Assembly: GCA_034522175.1 (NCBI GenBank)
Contig: JAXHLQ010000001.1
Location: 434,001-498,000, forward strand
Direction: 5' to 3'
DNA: 64,000 nucleotides
Origin: JAIPDZ01 sp034522175
GTDB taxonomy: Bacteria > Desulfobacterota > DSM-4660 > Desulfatiglandales > Desulfatiglandaceae
The notes beneath the pieces were generated by a model. It saw only the letters and a list, made by a program, of their open reading frames with translations. It was not told the DNA's origin and made no database searches. A program made the translations under genes and the position numbers. Positions 8,763 through 19,393 of the stretch are shown piece after piece. Position 1 is the stretch's first letter, and each line of letters starts with the position of its first letter.

Positions 8763-10558
8763 GTGCCGCATATCCGAAACTTCAGCATCATCGCCCATAT
8801 CGATCATGGAAAATCGACGCTGGCCGATCGTCTCATTCAGCTGAGCGGCCTGGTGGAAGATCGAAAATTCAGGGACCAGATCCTGGACAACATGGAGATT
8901 GAACGAGAACGGGGCATTACCATCAAGAGCCAGGCCATCACCCTCCCCTATGTGGATCGCGAGGGCGGGACTTCTCACTGAATCTCATCGACACGCCCGG
9001 ACACGTGGATTTCTCCTATGAGGTCTCCAGGGCCCTGGCCTCCTGCGAAGGCGTTCTCCTTCTGATTGATGCGGCCCAGGGGGTAGAGGCCCAGACCCTG
9101 GCCAATCTGTATGCAGCCATGGAGCACGATCTGGAGATCATTCCGGTCATCAACAAAATCGACCTCCCCTCCGCCGATATCGACCGGGTCAAAGAAGAGA
9201 TCGAGATTGATCTCGGGCTGGACTCGGATACGGCCCTCCTCTGCTCCGCAAAGGAAGGGACCGGTATTGATGCGGTATTTGAGGCCATTGTCCAACGGAT
9301 TCCCCCGCCGGCGAACCATAAGGACCAACCCCTCAGGGCGCTTATCTTCGATGCCCATTATGATTCGTTCCGCGGGACCATCGTGAGCTGCCGCGTCTTT
9401 GAAGGGTGCATCCGGCCCGGAGATACCCTGCGTCTGATGAACAACCGGGCCAGGTACAAGGTCGAGGAGGTCGGCCTTTTCCGCCTGGCCAGGGAACCCA
9501 AAGATGCGCTTTGTGCAGGAGAGGTGGGGTATGTCATCTCCGGTATCAAGCGCGTCAGTGATACGCGCGTCGGGGCCACCATTACCCTGGAAGATGACCC
9601 GGCGCCGGAGCCCCTCCCAGGGTTTCGGGACATCAAACCGGTGGTGTTTGCCTCCATTTATCCGATCGCCTCGGACGATTACCCCTCCCTCGCCGATGCC
9701 CTGGAAAAATACACCCTCAACGATGCGGCCCTGACCTATCAAAAGGACTCTTCGGCTGCCCTGGGCCTCGGGTTTCGCTGCGGATTCCTGGGGCTTCTGC
9801 ATCTCGAAATCGTTCAGGAACGTCTCGAGAGGGAGTATGACCAGAGTATCGTCATGACCTCGCCCACCGTAGAGTACCGTTTCCTGCTGACGGACGGCCA
9901 AGAGGTCCGGGTGGACAACCCCCTCTACTACCCCGATCCGGTCACCATTGAAAAGGGTTTCGAACCCTATATACGGGCCAGCATTCTCCTCCCGGAGCGG
10001 TACATGGGCGTGGTGATGGAGCTGTGTCTCGAGCGGCGCGGGCTCAACGCCCGGTTCAACTATCCCACAATGGGACGGGTTGAAATTCGATTTGACATGC
10101 CCCTGGGCGAGGTGATTTATGATTTTTACGACCGGCTCAAGACCGTCACCCAGGGGTACGGCTCCTTTGATTACGATCTTCTGGACTACCGGGAGAGCGA
10201 TCTGGTGAAACTGGATATTCTTCTCAATGGGGAGCGGGTGGATCCTCTTTCGCAGATCGTTCACCGTGACGGGGCCAGGGCGAGGGCCCTGCGGGCCTGT
10301 AAACGTCTGAAAGAAGAAATCCCGAGGCACCTGTTCAAGATCGCCGTTCAGGGGGCCATCGGGGGTACCATTATCGCCCGGTCCACCATACCGCCCTTCA
10401 GAAAGGACGTCACCGCGAAATGCTATGGCGGCGATATTACCCGCAAGCGCAAACTCCTTGAAAAGCAGAAAAAAGGAAAAAAGCGGATGAAGATGGTGGG
10501 GGAGGTCTCCATTCCTCAGAGCGCCTTTGTGGCGGTCCTGAAATCAGAAAATGAATAA
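8763..10558 (+). pseudogene. lepA: elongation factor 4 (LepA), one frameshift
   Basis: Ribosome-associated GTPase that back-translocates or remodels stalled ribosomes. The first frame (8763-8981, GTG start) holds G1 HIDHGKSTLADRL and the GIT switch. The rest, from about 8970, continues in another frame with DTPGHVDFSYEVSR, NKIDL, and the LepA C-terminal domain ending in a Lys-rich tail with KKGKKRMK. Restoring one base in GGGAC-TTCTCACTG gives GTFSLNLIDTPGH, exactly the family sequence, so one base is missing near 8970-8972. Restored length is about 598 residues, normal for LepA. Confidence 0.93.
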
Positions 10559-11717
10559 TACGGCGATAGAGCGGCAGGAAAGCACGCCGGCCCCGGGGAA
10601 CCCCTCCTCCCCGAATGCGGGGCTGTATGTACACGTTCCCTTCTGCCGGAAGAAGTGCCCCTACTGCGGCTTTTTTTCAGTCCCCTCTCCAACCCTGATA
10701 CGCCCGTGGATCGATGCGCTCTTAAATGAGATCCCCCGATACCGGTCGTGGCCCGGCCGCTTTGACACGCTCTATTTCGGCGGCGGCACCCCAAGCCTTC
10801 TCGATATCCAAGCGTTGGAAACCATCATGTTGTGCCTGCGCGCTCACTTCTCGTTCAGCTTGGATACCGAGATAACGCTGGAAGCCAATCCGGGTGATCT
10901 GACAACAGAAACAATTGAGGGGCTCAGGAGGCTGGGCATCAACCGGATCAGTCTGGGGGTCCAGTCCTTCGACCCCCGGGCCCTCGCCTTTCTCGGGAGA
11001 ACGCACACGGTTTCAGATGCCGAAACCGCTATCCGGCGTCTAAATGATGCCGGATTTGAAAACCTGGCCATAGATCTCATGTACGGTTTCAGAGAACAGT
11101 CCCTCCAGGACTGGCAGGAAACACTCCAGCGGGCACTCTCTTTTGAGCCTGCCCATCTCTCATGCTATCAGTTGACCGTTGAACCGCACACCCGGTTTTG
11201 GAAACGGGTCCATACGGGCCGCCTGCTGCCTCTTGATGAGGACGAGACCCGCACCTGCTTTTTAACCACATCCCGTTTGCTGGAGGCCCATGGTTACCTG
11301 CACTATGAGATATCCAGTTTTGCCCGGGATGAGCGATGTTGTGCCCGTCACAACTGGAAATACTGGACCCATGCCCCCTACCTCGGCCTGGGTCCTGCTG
11401 CCCATTCATTTCTATCAGGCAAACGATGGTGGAATGTCCGGTCGGTAAGAAGATACATCCACGAATTAAACGCCGGCGCACCGCCCGTAGCGGCATCGGA
11501 AACCCTATCGGAGGAACAGCTCGCCCTCGAGGCCATGGCCCTGGGCATGAGAACCTCCCGCGGGGTTTCTTTACACACCATCGGGCCGGGCCAGGCCATG
11601 ACCCATCTAAGTCGATTCATAGACGAGGGATTCCTTAAAATAACGCGCGGACGGGTCCTCCCCACCCGGAAGGGTTTTCTGATCGCCGATTATCTGCCGA
11701 CATGTCTCACTGCATAA
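10551..11717 (+). CDS. hemW: radical SAM haem chaperone HemW
   Basis: HemW is related to oxygen-independent coproporphyrinogen oxidase but acts as a haem-binding chaperone. The N-terminal LYVHVPFCRKKCPYCGFF carries the CxxxCxxC cluster motif, followed by the GGGTPSLL motif and the HemW C-terminal domain; length 388 residues fits HemW rather than HemN. The ATG overlaps the end of lepA by eight bases, and lepA-hemW adjacency is common in bacteria. A haem chaperone suits an organism that makes multihaem cytochromes. Distinction from HemN rests on length and CxxxCxxC context only. Confidence 0.88.
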   Translation: MNNTAIERQESTPAPGNPSSPNAGLYVHVPFCRKKCPYCGFFSVPSPTLIRPWIDALLNEIPRYRSWPGRFDTLYFGGGTPSLLDIQALETIMLCLRAHFSFSLDTEITLEANPGDLTTETIEGLRRLGINRISLGVQSFDPRALAFLGRTHTVSDAETAIRRLNDAGFENLAIDLMYGFREQSLQDWQETLQRALSFEPAHLSCYQLTVEPHTRFWKRVHTGRLLPLDEDETRTCFLTTSRLLEAHGYLHYEISSFARDERCCARHNWKYWTHAPYLGLGPAAHSFLSGKRWWNVRSVRRYIHELNAGAPPVAASETLSEEQLALEAMALGMRTSRGVSLHTIGPGQAMTHLSRFIDEGFLKITRGRVLPTRKGFLIADYLPTCLTA

Positions 11718-11799
11718 TACATGCTTCCTTGACACAAGACCGATTGACCCCTATGATACCGGCAAAACCGTTGAGAGATTCCACCCGGCAAAGGAATAT

Positions 11800-12741
11800 A
11801 TGCCCGATCAAAAACCCGCCATAGATTTTGATCTCCGCCAACTTGAAATTTTCCGCGAAGTGGTTGACCTCAAGAGCTTCTCAAGGGCCGCTGAAGCCGT
11901 GCATCTGGTTCAGGCCTCGGTGAGTGAACGAATTGCCACCCTGGAAACCCTCGTGGGAACGAGACTGCTCGATCGGCTGGGACGGACAGTGGTCCCGACC
12001 CGGGCGGGTGAAATTCTTTACAAACACGCCATCCTGCTTCTCGAGATGAAACGGACCGCCTGCCTCGAAATGGCGGGATTCCTGGGCCTTCAGCAGGGGG
12101 AACTCATGATCGGAGGGAGTACCGTCCCGGGCGAATATATCCTTCCCGGTCTCATCGGCCGTTTTGGGAAAAAATACCCCGCTATCTCCGTCAGCCTGAC
12201 CATTTCAGACAGCAGCAATGTGGAACAACACGTACTGGACGGTACATTTGAAATCGGCGTGGTCGGGTCCAGGGGTTCGGACGGGCGGTTGATCATCCGG
12301 GAGCTGTGGAAGGACGAACTGGTGCTGGCGGTCCCTGCCGATCATCCGTGGGCCGGCAAAGCCACTGTCCCCGTCGAAGCCCTTTACGAAGAGCCCTTCA
12401 TTTTAAGAGAAAAAGGCTCCGGCACCTTGAGAATGTTTAACCACTACCTTCAAGAGGCGGGATCAGAGGGGATTGATCAACTGAAGCAGGTGACCCGTCT
12501 AAGCACATCCACCGCCGTCAAGGAGGGAATTAAAACCGGGGTCGGGGTATCCGTGCTCTCCTCCAGGGCCGTGGAGACAGAGATGGCCTGCGGGATCCTC
12601 AAGGTACTCAGGATTGAAGAGCTGCCCATGGTTCGAAGCTTCTACCTCATCCGGGACAGAAGAAGAATTGCGTCGCCCATCTGCCAGACCATGATCGATT
12701 TTTTACGGGCATCGGCGACAGAGGAATCCACAAGCGGATGA
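11800..12741 (+). CDS. LysR-family transcriptional regulator
   Basis: A 313-residue regulator with an N-terminal winged helix (residues about 8-67, SFSRAAEAVHLVQASVSERI) and a two-lobed effector domain beginning near residue 95. The effector domain resembles the CysB/CysL/YeiE group, and a related LysR in Desulfobacterota is linked to selenium metabolism; I cannot decide between these. It overlaps the CLC gene by four bases (ATGA), so the two are translationally coupled and the regulator may respond to a condition relevant to that transporter. ATG 11800 is preceded by AAAGGA. Confidence 0.88.
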   Translation: MPDQKPAIDFDLRQLEIFREVVDLKSFSRAAEAVHLVQASVSERIATLETLVGTRLLDRLGRTVVPTRAGEILYKHAILLLEMKRTACLEMAGFLGLQQGELMIGGSTVPGEYILPGLIGRFGKKYPAISVSLTISDSSNVEQHVLDGTFEIGVVGSRGSDGRLIIRELWKDELVLAVPADHPWAGKATVPVEALYEEPFILREKGSGTLRMFNHYLQEAGSEGIDQLKQVTRLSTSTAVKEGIKTGVGVSVLSSRAVETEMACGILKVLRIEELPMVRSFYLIRDRRRIASPICQTMIDFLRASATEESTSG

Positions 12742-14498
12742 TTACAGAGGCATTCAGGCCGGTGTTCAAGAAGCTGGAGCGGTACCGCCTGGACCGCCAT
12801 GTCTCCAATCTCCTCATGGCAGCCGTCATCGGGGTTCTCAGCGGGTATGGGGCCGTGCTGTTTCGCTACGTCATCAAGGCGGCTCAGTACGGCTTTTATC
12901 AGAATACCGAAGATATCCTCACATTTGCAGGCAATCTCCCCTTATATTACGTGGTGGGTATGCCCGCCCTCGGCGGACTGATTGTGGGGATCCTGGTCCA
13001 CTGGGGGGCCAGAGAGGCCAAGGGGCACGGGGTGCCGGAGGTCATGGAGGCCATCTCCCTTAAAAGCGGGCTGATTCGAAAACGGGTGGCCGCCGTCAAG
13101 ATCATGGCATCCGCCATCTGTATCGGCTCAGGCGGTTCGGTGGGACGCGAAGGCCCCATTGTCCAGATCGGGTCTTCCCTGGGCTCCACCATGTCTCAGC
13201 TATTCAAACTCACCCGGCTACAGCAGAAAACCATGGTGGGATGCGGGGCCGCGGCCGGTATTGCCGCCACATTCAACGCGCCCATTGCCGGCGTTCTCTT
13301 TGCCCTCGAGGTCCTGCTGGGGGATTTCGGTCTCGCCGCGTTTTCTCCGGTGGTGCTCTCCTCGGTCATGGCCACCACCATTTCAAGGCACTATTTCGGA
13401 AATTTTCCCGCCTTCATTATCCCGGGCTATGAGCTGGCGTCCCTGTGGGAACTGGCCATCTATCCCTTTTTGGGACTCATCGCCGGACTGGTGGCCATTC
13501 TGTTTATCGTGGTGCTCTACAAATCCGAGGATCTTTTCGACAGGATCAAGATGCCGGAATGGTTGAAGCCGGCCATGGGGGGCTTTCTCCTTGGTCTCAT
13601 CCTTCTGAAATTCCCGCAAGTGTTCGGCGTGGGGTACGGAGCCATCAACCAGTCTTTATTGAACGAAATGACAGGGGTTCTTCTCTTTTCACTGATCTTC
13701 GTCAAGATTGTGGCCACTTCCATCACCCTCGGGACCGGCGGGTCTGGAGGCATTTTTGCCCCGTCTCTGTTCATCGGCGCCATGACCGGCGGCTGTTTCG
13801 GATGGGTCGTCAATCTGCTCTTTCCCGCGCTGACGGCATCACCGGCTGCCTACGCGCTGGTGGGTATGGGGGCGGTGGTGGCCGGGACCACCCACGCACC
13901 GATCACAGCCATTCTCATCATTTTTGAGATGACGGGAAACTACAAGATCATTCTCCCCATGATGATCACCTGCATCTTGAGCACCGTGATTGCATCCTCC
14001 CTGAAAAGCGGTTCCATCTATACCATCAAGTTGCTGCGACGGGGTGTGGATATCTCGGAAGGAATGGAGCAGAACATCCTGAAGCGGTTGAAGGTCAGAG
14101 AGGTCATGGAGGCGGATATGGTCACCGTCCCTGAAAACATGGTCCTGATCAACCTCATCAACACCTTTAAAACAAAAGATGTCTCTTACCTCCACGTGGT
14201 GAACAACGATCAGGAACTGACCGGCATTATCTCTTTTCGGGATATCCGCCCGCTCCTTGGAGAAGAAGAGGTCCATTATCTGATTATCGCCCGGGATGTG
14301 GCCACCCCGGATGTGGCCACGGTGGGGCCTGAGGACAGCATTCAGATAGCGCTTCACAAAATGACGGAGCGGGGGATCTCCCAGCTCCCCGTGGTTGTGG
14401 AGGGAAACGGGAATAAGGTCATCGCCACCCTGCGGGAAAAAGATGTGATGGCCGCTTACGACACCGCCATCGTCCGGCGTGAAATCGAAGAGGGCTAG
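12738..14498 (+). CDS. CLC chloride channel/transporter with C-terminal CBS pair
   Basis: Polytopic inner-membrane protein of 586 residues. The CLC core has the gating-glutamate motif GREGP (Glu138), GIAATFNAPIAGVLFALE and GTGGSGGIFAPSLFIG. Two CBS domains follow from about residue 450 (KVREVMEADMVTV and VATPDVATVGPEDS). Two departures from E. coli ClcA stand out. The GSGIP ion-coordinating motif is GHGVP. The internal proton glutamate (second Glu of IIEEM) is Val192 (ALEVL), as in CLC channels. This suggests passive chloride conduction or weak proton coupling. It is coupled to the upstream LysR gene. Confidence 0.92.
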   Translation: MITEAFRPVFKKLERYRLDRHVSNLLMAAVIGVLSGYGAVLFRYVIKAAQYGFYQNTEDILTFAGNLPLYYVVGMPALGGLIVGILVHWGAREAKGHGVPEVMEAISLKSGLIRKRVAAVKIMASAICIGSGGSVGREGPIVQIGSSLGSTMSQLFKLTRLQQKTMVGCGAAAGIAATFNAPIAGVLFALEVLLGDFGLAAFSPVVLSSVMATTISRHYFGNFPAFIIPGYELASLWELAIYPFLGLIAGLVAILFIVVLYKSEDLFDRIKMPEWLKPAMGGFLLGLILLKFPQVFGVGYGAINQSLLNEMTGVLLFSLIFVKIVATSITLGTGGSGGIFAPSLFIGAMTGGCFGWVVNLLFPALTASPAAYALVGMGAVVAGTTHAPITAILIIFEMTGNYKIILPMMITCILSTVIASSLKSGSIYTIKLLRRGVDISEGMEQNILKRLKVREVMEADMVTVPENMVLINLINTFKTKDVSYLHVVNNDQELTGIISFRDIRPLLGEEEVHYLIIARDVATPDVATVGPEDSIQIALHKMTERGISQLPVVVEGNGNKVIATLREKDVMAAYDTAIVRREIEEG

Positions 14499-14569
14499 TG
14501 CCGCGTCTCAAGCGTTTCGTTTCAATAAATGACAATATGGTATTCGAAGAAAATATTTCTATTTGGCCC

Positions 14570-14768
14570 ATCACAATAGAAGGAGACACGGAAATTCCAA
14601 ATCTCAAAAACCAAGCTCCAAACAAATCCCAATGACCGAATATCAAGCATTAAGAGAGATGATGTCTCTTTATCAAGGTTGGACTTCGAATCCTTCGGGC
14701 ATTTTGTTTCGGATTTTGAACATTGGCATTTGGATATTATTTGTGATTTGGGATTTGACTATTGTGAT
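14570..14768. repeat. AT-rich imperfect inverted repeat between clc and metG
   Basis: The 340-base spacer 14499-14839 has no gene. It is AT-rich compared with its surroundings and holds an imperfect palindrome: ATCACAATAG at 14570-14579 is matched exactly by its reverse complement at 14759-14768. Inside the arms, strings of CCAAATC/CAAATCCC type face GGGATTTG/GGATTTTG strings. The two genes converge on it, so a folded RNA could help end both transcripts. It may also be a small non-autonomous element; no transposase is present. Confidence 0.55.
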
Positions 14769-14839
14769 TTCGTTTAACGCTACCGTTGATGGTGGTATCA
14801 AATTGCCAAAACCAAGGGCAGGATTTATGAGACAGCGTA

Positions 14840-16776
14840 CTAGCTCACCTTGCTTCCGGGTTCTGTTTTTGAGTCGGGTGTCAGCAGATGGAGTCCGGAT
14901 GCATCCGAGGCCGCCAGGAGCATGCCCCGAGATGCAATCCCCATGAGGGTCACCGGTTTGAGATTGACCACCACCACGACCTGCATACCGATGAGATCCG
15001 CCGCCTCGTAATGCCCTTTGAGCCCGGCCACCACCGGCCGCTCCTCGCCCGTATCCACGGTCAGCCGAATCAACTTCTTGGAATCGGCGATGGCCTCGGC
15101 CGCCTTGATGGTGCCGATCCGAAGGTCCATTTTCTGAAAGTCTTCAAATGAAATCTGCGACTTCTGGGCTGCAGGCGCCTTTTTAAAGGGTGGAGCGGTA
15201 CCTTTCTTCTTTTCCGAGGGGCCGGTCGATTTCTCTTGACCGGCCTTCGAGGATTCAATGCGGGGAAAAGGGCCGGGGCCTTGGTGATCTTATGTGCGGG
15301 TCGTTCACTTCCCCATTTTCTTAATCGATCGAGGGTCATTGCCCCGCCGGCATCCACCAGACCCAGCTGGGACTGAAGGGTCTCCATGGATCCCGGCATA
15401 AAGGGCCACAGTAGTCCTGCCACGATTCGAAGGATTTCATAAATATGGGCCGTCACCGTGGACAGGCGTTCCCTGTCCGACTTGGCCAGGACCCACGGGG
15501 CCATGGTATCGATGTATTTATTCAACCGCCCGATCACATCCCACACGGCCATCAGGGCCTTGTGCAGGGCCAGTTCCTTCATCAATTTCTCGTAGGTGTC
15601 GATGGCCGTCAGGGCATTTTGTTTTTATGTGTTGTTGGCCTCCAGAGACACCTTGGGATCCGGAACCTCCCCCTCGAAATACTTGTGGATCATGGTCAGA
15701 CTGCGACTCACTGAGTTCCCCAGATCATTGGCCAGATCCGAATTGATGCGGGATATAAGGGCCTGTTCGCTGAACTCGGAGTCCAAGCCAAACACCATGT
15801 CGCGCAACAGAAAATAGCGGAATCCATCCAGCCCATAAATGTCCACCAGGTCGAGCGGTCGGACCACATTCCCGACACTCTTGGACATCTTCCCTTCATC
15901 GACATTCCAGTACCCGTGGACGTTGAGGTGCCGGTAAGGATCGATTCCTGCGGATTTGAGCATGCAGGGCCAGTAGATGCCATGGGGTTTCAAGATATCC
16001 TTGGCAATCATGTGCTGAGCCGCAGGCCAGTAGGTCTGAAAATCCTCTCCCTTGGGATACCCCAGGGCCGATACATAATTGATGAGCGCATCAAACCATA
16101 CATAGGTCACGAAATTCTCATCAAATGGAAGCGTAATCCCCCAGGTCAGCCGGGACTTGGGCCGGGAAATACAGAGATCCTCCAAGGGTTCGGAGAGAAA
16201 AGAGAGCACCTCGTTCTTATATCGCTCCGGGCGGATAAAACCGGGGTGGGTCCGGATATGGTCGATGAGCCATTTCTGGTACTTGCTCATGCGAAAAAAA
16301 TAGTTGGCCTCCTTGATCACCTCGGGTGCCTTTTGATGATCGGGGCATTTTCCGTCCACCAGTTCCCGTTCCGTGTAAAAGCGTTCGCAGCCGAAGCAGT
16401 ACAGCCCCTCATATTCACTGAAGTAAATATCGCCGCGCTCATTGACCCGGTCCAGAATATACCGCACGGTTTCCTGGTGGGCCGGATCCGTGGTGCGAAT
16501 AAACCGACTGTGGGATATTTCCAGTCGCGGCCAGAGGTCCCTGAACATCCCGCTGACGCGATCCACATAGGCCTTGGGCGATTCCCCACATGCCTCGGCC
16601 GCATCCGCGATCTTGTCCCCATGCTCATCCGTTCCCGTGAGAAAGAGGGTGTCCATTCCGCATAAACGGTGAAAACGGCTGAGGGCGTCCGCCACGATGG
16701 TGGTATACGCATGCCCGATATGGGGCTCCGCGTTCACATAATAGATGGGTGTGGTAATATAGTATTTTTCAGACAA
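14840..16776 (-). pseudogene. metG: methionyl-tRNA synthetase, one nonsense codon and one frameshift
   Basis: Charges tRNA-Met. The N-terminal part (16776-15625) has PHIGHAY (HIGH), a zinc region with CFGCERFYT and CPDH, and KMSKS. An in-frame TAA at 15627-15625 follows LEANNT, after which the same frame continues with KQNALTAIDTYEKLM and the anticodon-binding helices. Near 15262-15265 one G is missing (CTTTTCCCCGCATT on the coding strand), shifting the frame; the C-terminal EMAP-type tRNA-binding domain (MDLRIGTIKAAEA) then runs to 14840. Restored length about 645 residues is normal. The gene lies five bases after ricT. Confidence 0.92.
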
Positions 16777-16781
16777 GGGTA

Positions 16782-17639
16782 TCAGTGATGACTCCTTCCT
16801 TTTGATCTTCGCTTTTTGCCGGTTCCGGGTTTCGTCTTAACGGATTTCTCCTCAAGGTCCTTGACGTGCACATCGATCTCCCCGCCTGAATCCAGGGCCA
16901 CGGTGAGCGATTCCCGCAACACGTTTTGACGAATGATCTTGCCTTCCCCTTCACGGGTCTCGACCCGTTTACCCACCTTGGGGAAACCTTTTTTTACCCG
17001 CTCGTAATAATCGTGTTCAAACGTGAGGCAGCACATCAGCCGTCCGCACATACCGGATATCTTACTGGGATTCAGCGAGATGTTCTGGCTCTTGGCCATT
17101 TTTATGGTGACCGGGTCGAAGTTCTTCATGAAAGAAGCACAACACTGTACCCGTCCACAACTCCCCATGCCACCGACCATTTTGGCCTGGTGGCGGACCC
17201 CAATCTGTCTCATTTCGATTCGGGTCTTGAATTTGCCCACCAGATCTTTCACCAGTTCTCGAAAGTCCACCCGGCCATCGGCCGTAAAATAGACCAGAAC
17301 CTTACTCCCGTCAAAGCGGCGCTCCACGGAAACGAGGCTCATGGGAATGCACCGATCTTTGACCCGCTGGTAACAATAGTCGTATACCCGTTCCTCCAGT
17401 GTGCAGCCCTCATCAAACCGTTGGATTTCCTCCTCGGTGGCGAGACGGAAGATCTTCTTCAGCTTGCGATTGGGGCCCTTCTCCGGGCGCGCCTGTGGCT
17501 CGGCAAACACCCGGCCGATGGCAGGTCCCTCATCGGTCACCACCACGACCTTGTCGCCCTTGTTGAGCACAAAGTGTCCCGAATAAAAATCATACACTTT
17601 CCCGTTTTCTCTGAATTGAATGCCGACAATTTTGTTCAT
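16782..17639 (-). CDS. ricT: RicT/YaaT (PSP1 C-terminal domain) protein
   Basis: Family of cytoplasmic iron-sulfur proteins that in Bacillus (RicT/YaaT) works with RicA and RicF in RNA processing; the role in Desulfobacterota is not established. The PSP1 domain is evident, with conserved cysteines in GGMGSCGRVQCCASF and SGMCGRLMCCL as cluster ligands, and a Lys/Arg-rich tail. I start at ATG 17639 (MNKIVGIQF), which has GGGAG ten bases upstream; a longer frame runs back to 17729 but lacks family similarity. It sits between holB and metG, an order conserved widely in bacteria. Confidence 0.9.
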   Translation of the reverse strand: MNKIVGIQFRENGKVYDFYSGHFVLNKGDKVVVVTDEGPAIGRVFAEPQARPEKGPNRKLKKIFRLATEEEIQRFDEGCTLEERVYDYCYQRVKDRCIPMSLVSVERRFDGSKVLVYFTADGRVDFRELVKDLVGKFKTRIEMRQIGVRHQAKMVGGMGSCGRVQCCASFMKNFDPVTIKMAKSQNISLNPSKISGMCGRLMCCLTFEHDYYERVKKGFPKVGKRVETREGEGKIIRQNVLRESLTVALDSGGEIDVHVKDLEEKSVKTKPGTGKKRRSKGRSHH

Positions 17640-17712
17640 CGCATAGCGTCTCCCGCAGGCGTTCGGTGACCTCGAGGCGTGACGCGCCGAAGTGATATCG
17701 GCGACCCATCGC

Positions 17713-18740
17713 TCAGCCCGCTGAGGCAAATCGTTTCAGCGTCAGGACCGCATTTTCCATCACTAAGGACGGATTTCGCATGCGCTTGAGATCATTCAGT
17801 GCCTGATCCAAAACAAAGATGGACTGGATCAGTCCATCGGTTTCGAACCGGCTGACTGCGGCCTCCAGTCGATCCTGTATGTCCGCGTTAAGGATTAACC
17901 CTCGTGATCCGCCCGTTTGTACCACCAGAAGGTCCCTGTACCAGGTTTCCCAGGTATCCAGCATATCCGTCAATCCGGTTTCCCCGGTATCCGAAAACCT
18001 GAGTCCCCACCTGTTTTTGCCTTCCGTGGAACGGACCGCTGTCTGAAGCGCCGCCGCCTTTGAGGCACTGAACAGGGTTTCCAGGTCATGCAGCCATTGG
18101 CGTCTCTGATCCAGAAAATCACTGCCCAAAATCTTAAGAGCGACCCCCAGGCTCCCTTCCGATGCCTTAGACAAAATGCCGGCCGATGCAGAATCTACCC
18201 CTTTTTCCCTGATCAGCCATTGAGCCATCTCCTCCACAGGAAGGGGCTGGAAGGCCACACGCTGGCAACGGGATACCAGTGTAGGGAGCAGATCAAAGGG
18301 TTCTGTGGTGGTGAGGACCAGAATATTTTGAGGCGGCGGCTCTTCCAGGGTTTTTAAGAAGGCATTGGCCGCCTCCGCCGTCATGGTTGCTGCCTGGTGG
18401 ATCACCGAAACCCGATAGCTGCCGGTCACGGGTGGAAAACTGAGCGTATGATTCAGTTCCCGGACCTGTTCGATTTTGATATTCTGACCGTCGGGCTTCA
18501 CACAGATGAAGTCCGGAAAATCCCTGCCTGTATCTGACGGCACACAGGGCGCTGGCCGCATCCGTCAACGTCAATGGGATTGCGGCAGTTCAGCGCAACC
18601 GTTAAGGCCTTCGCCGTGCTGGTCTTTCCAACCCCGGGAATCCCGGTAAAAAGATAGGCATGGGGTATCCGTTCCCTTAAAATCACGCTTTTCAAAAATC
18701 CTTTGGCACGTTCCTGGCCAATAATCCCGGAAAAGAACAT
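17713..18740 (-). pseudogene. holB: DNA polymerase III delta' subunit, one frameshift
   Basis: Clamp-loader subunit of the replicase. The N-terminal piece has IPHAYLFTGIPGVGKTS (Walker A) and the start of the zinc module. The second frame (from about 18530) continues with PDFICVKPDG, the EAANAFLKTLEEPP box (sensor region) and the C-terminal collar domain. One base is missing near 18521-18530, where the coding strand reads AGGCAGGGATTTTCC. In the zinc module C-x8-C-x2-R-x2-C the third cysteine is Arg, one base from Cys. I start at ATG 18740, eight bases after GAGG. It follows tmk by ten bases and precedes ricT. Confidence 0.88.
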
Positions 18741-18750
18741 CCAAACGCCC

Positions 18751-19393
18751 TCAGTCAACTTCGCCGGGGATGAAGGGACGAACGGTTTCGAATATCAGGG
18801 CCGTCAGCTCATCTCTCAGTTGACATGCCGTCCATCACCACGAATCGCCCGGCTTCCTTTTCGGCCATTCGGAGATACCCATCCTTAACGCGGCGATGAA
18901 ATTCGATCCGCTCCCGCTCGAAGCGATCCTGTCCCTGATCCTCATGGCTCAGGTTCCGTTTGACGGCCCGCCCGATCCCCACCTCCACCGGGCAATCGAT
19001 GAGAATCGTCATATCGGGGGTCAGATGGTGCGCCGCCTCAAGGTTAAGCGAGCGGATCATTTCCAAATCCAGTCCCCTGGCATATCCCTGATATACGGTG
19101 GTCGCATCAAAAAACCGGTCACAGATCACCCACTTTCCCGCGGTTAGTGCAGGCTTTATGACGGACGTCACATGAATACACCGGTCCGCTTCATACAGGA
19201 GGAGTTCCGCCAGAGCCGGCAGGTGCTCATTTCGGGCGTCTAAGAGAATACTTCGGATCTCAGCACCCAAAGTTGTACCACCCGGTTCCAGCGTCAGAAC
19301 GGCGTCGATACCGACCCCATTGAGGTTCTCCACCAGCCGTCTGGCCTGCGTGGTCTTTCCACACCCCTCAATCCCTTCAAAGGTTATAAACAC
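18751..19393 (-). pseudogene. tmk: thymidylate kinase, frameshift near the C-terminus
   Basis: Phosphorylates dTMP to dTDP. FITFEGIEGCGKTTQ holds the P-loop, the DR motif is in CDRFFDATTVYQG, and the lid region is Arg-rich (RFERERIEF). In the sequence as given the frame ends early at 18809 after DGMSTER. Moving one base (insertion of one or loss of two near 18823-18826) gives QLRDELTALIFETVRPFIPG and a stop at 18751, a natural family ending ten bases before holB. GTG 19393 with GGAG six bases upstream gives the usual N-terminus; an ATG at 19423 would add ten residues. Confidence 0.87.

Noticed and set aside
8975..10330. 451-residue open frame on the minus strand opposite lepA
   Set aside because: No domain is seen, and LepA motifs occupy the other strand over the same stretch.
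14563..14946. 127-residue open frame in the clc-metG spacer
   Set aside because: It spans the AT-rich palindrome and the end of metG and has no protein-like composition or start site.
17641..17729. Longer N-terminus for RicT
   Set aside because: The 30 extra residues do not resemble the family and the ATG at 17639 has a good ribosome site.
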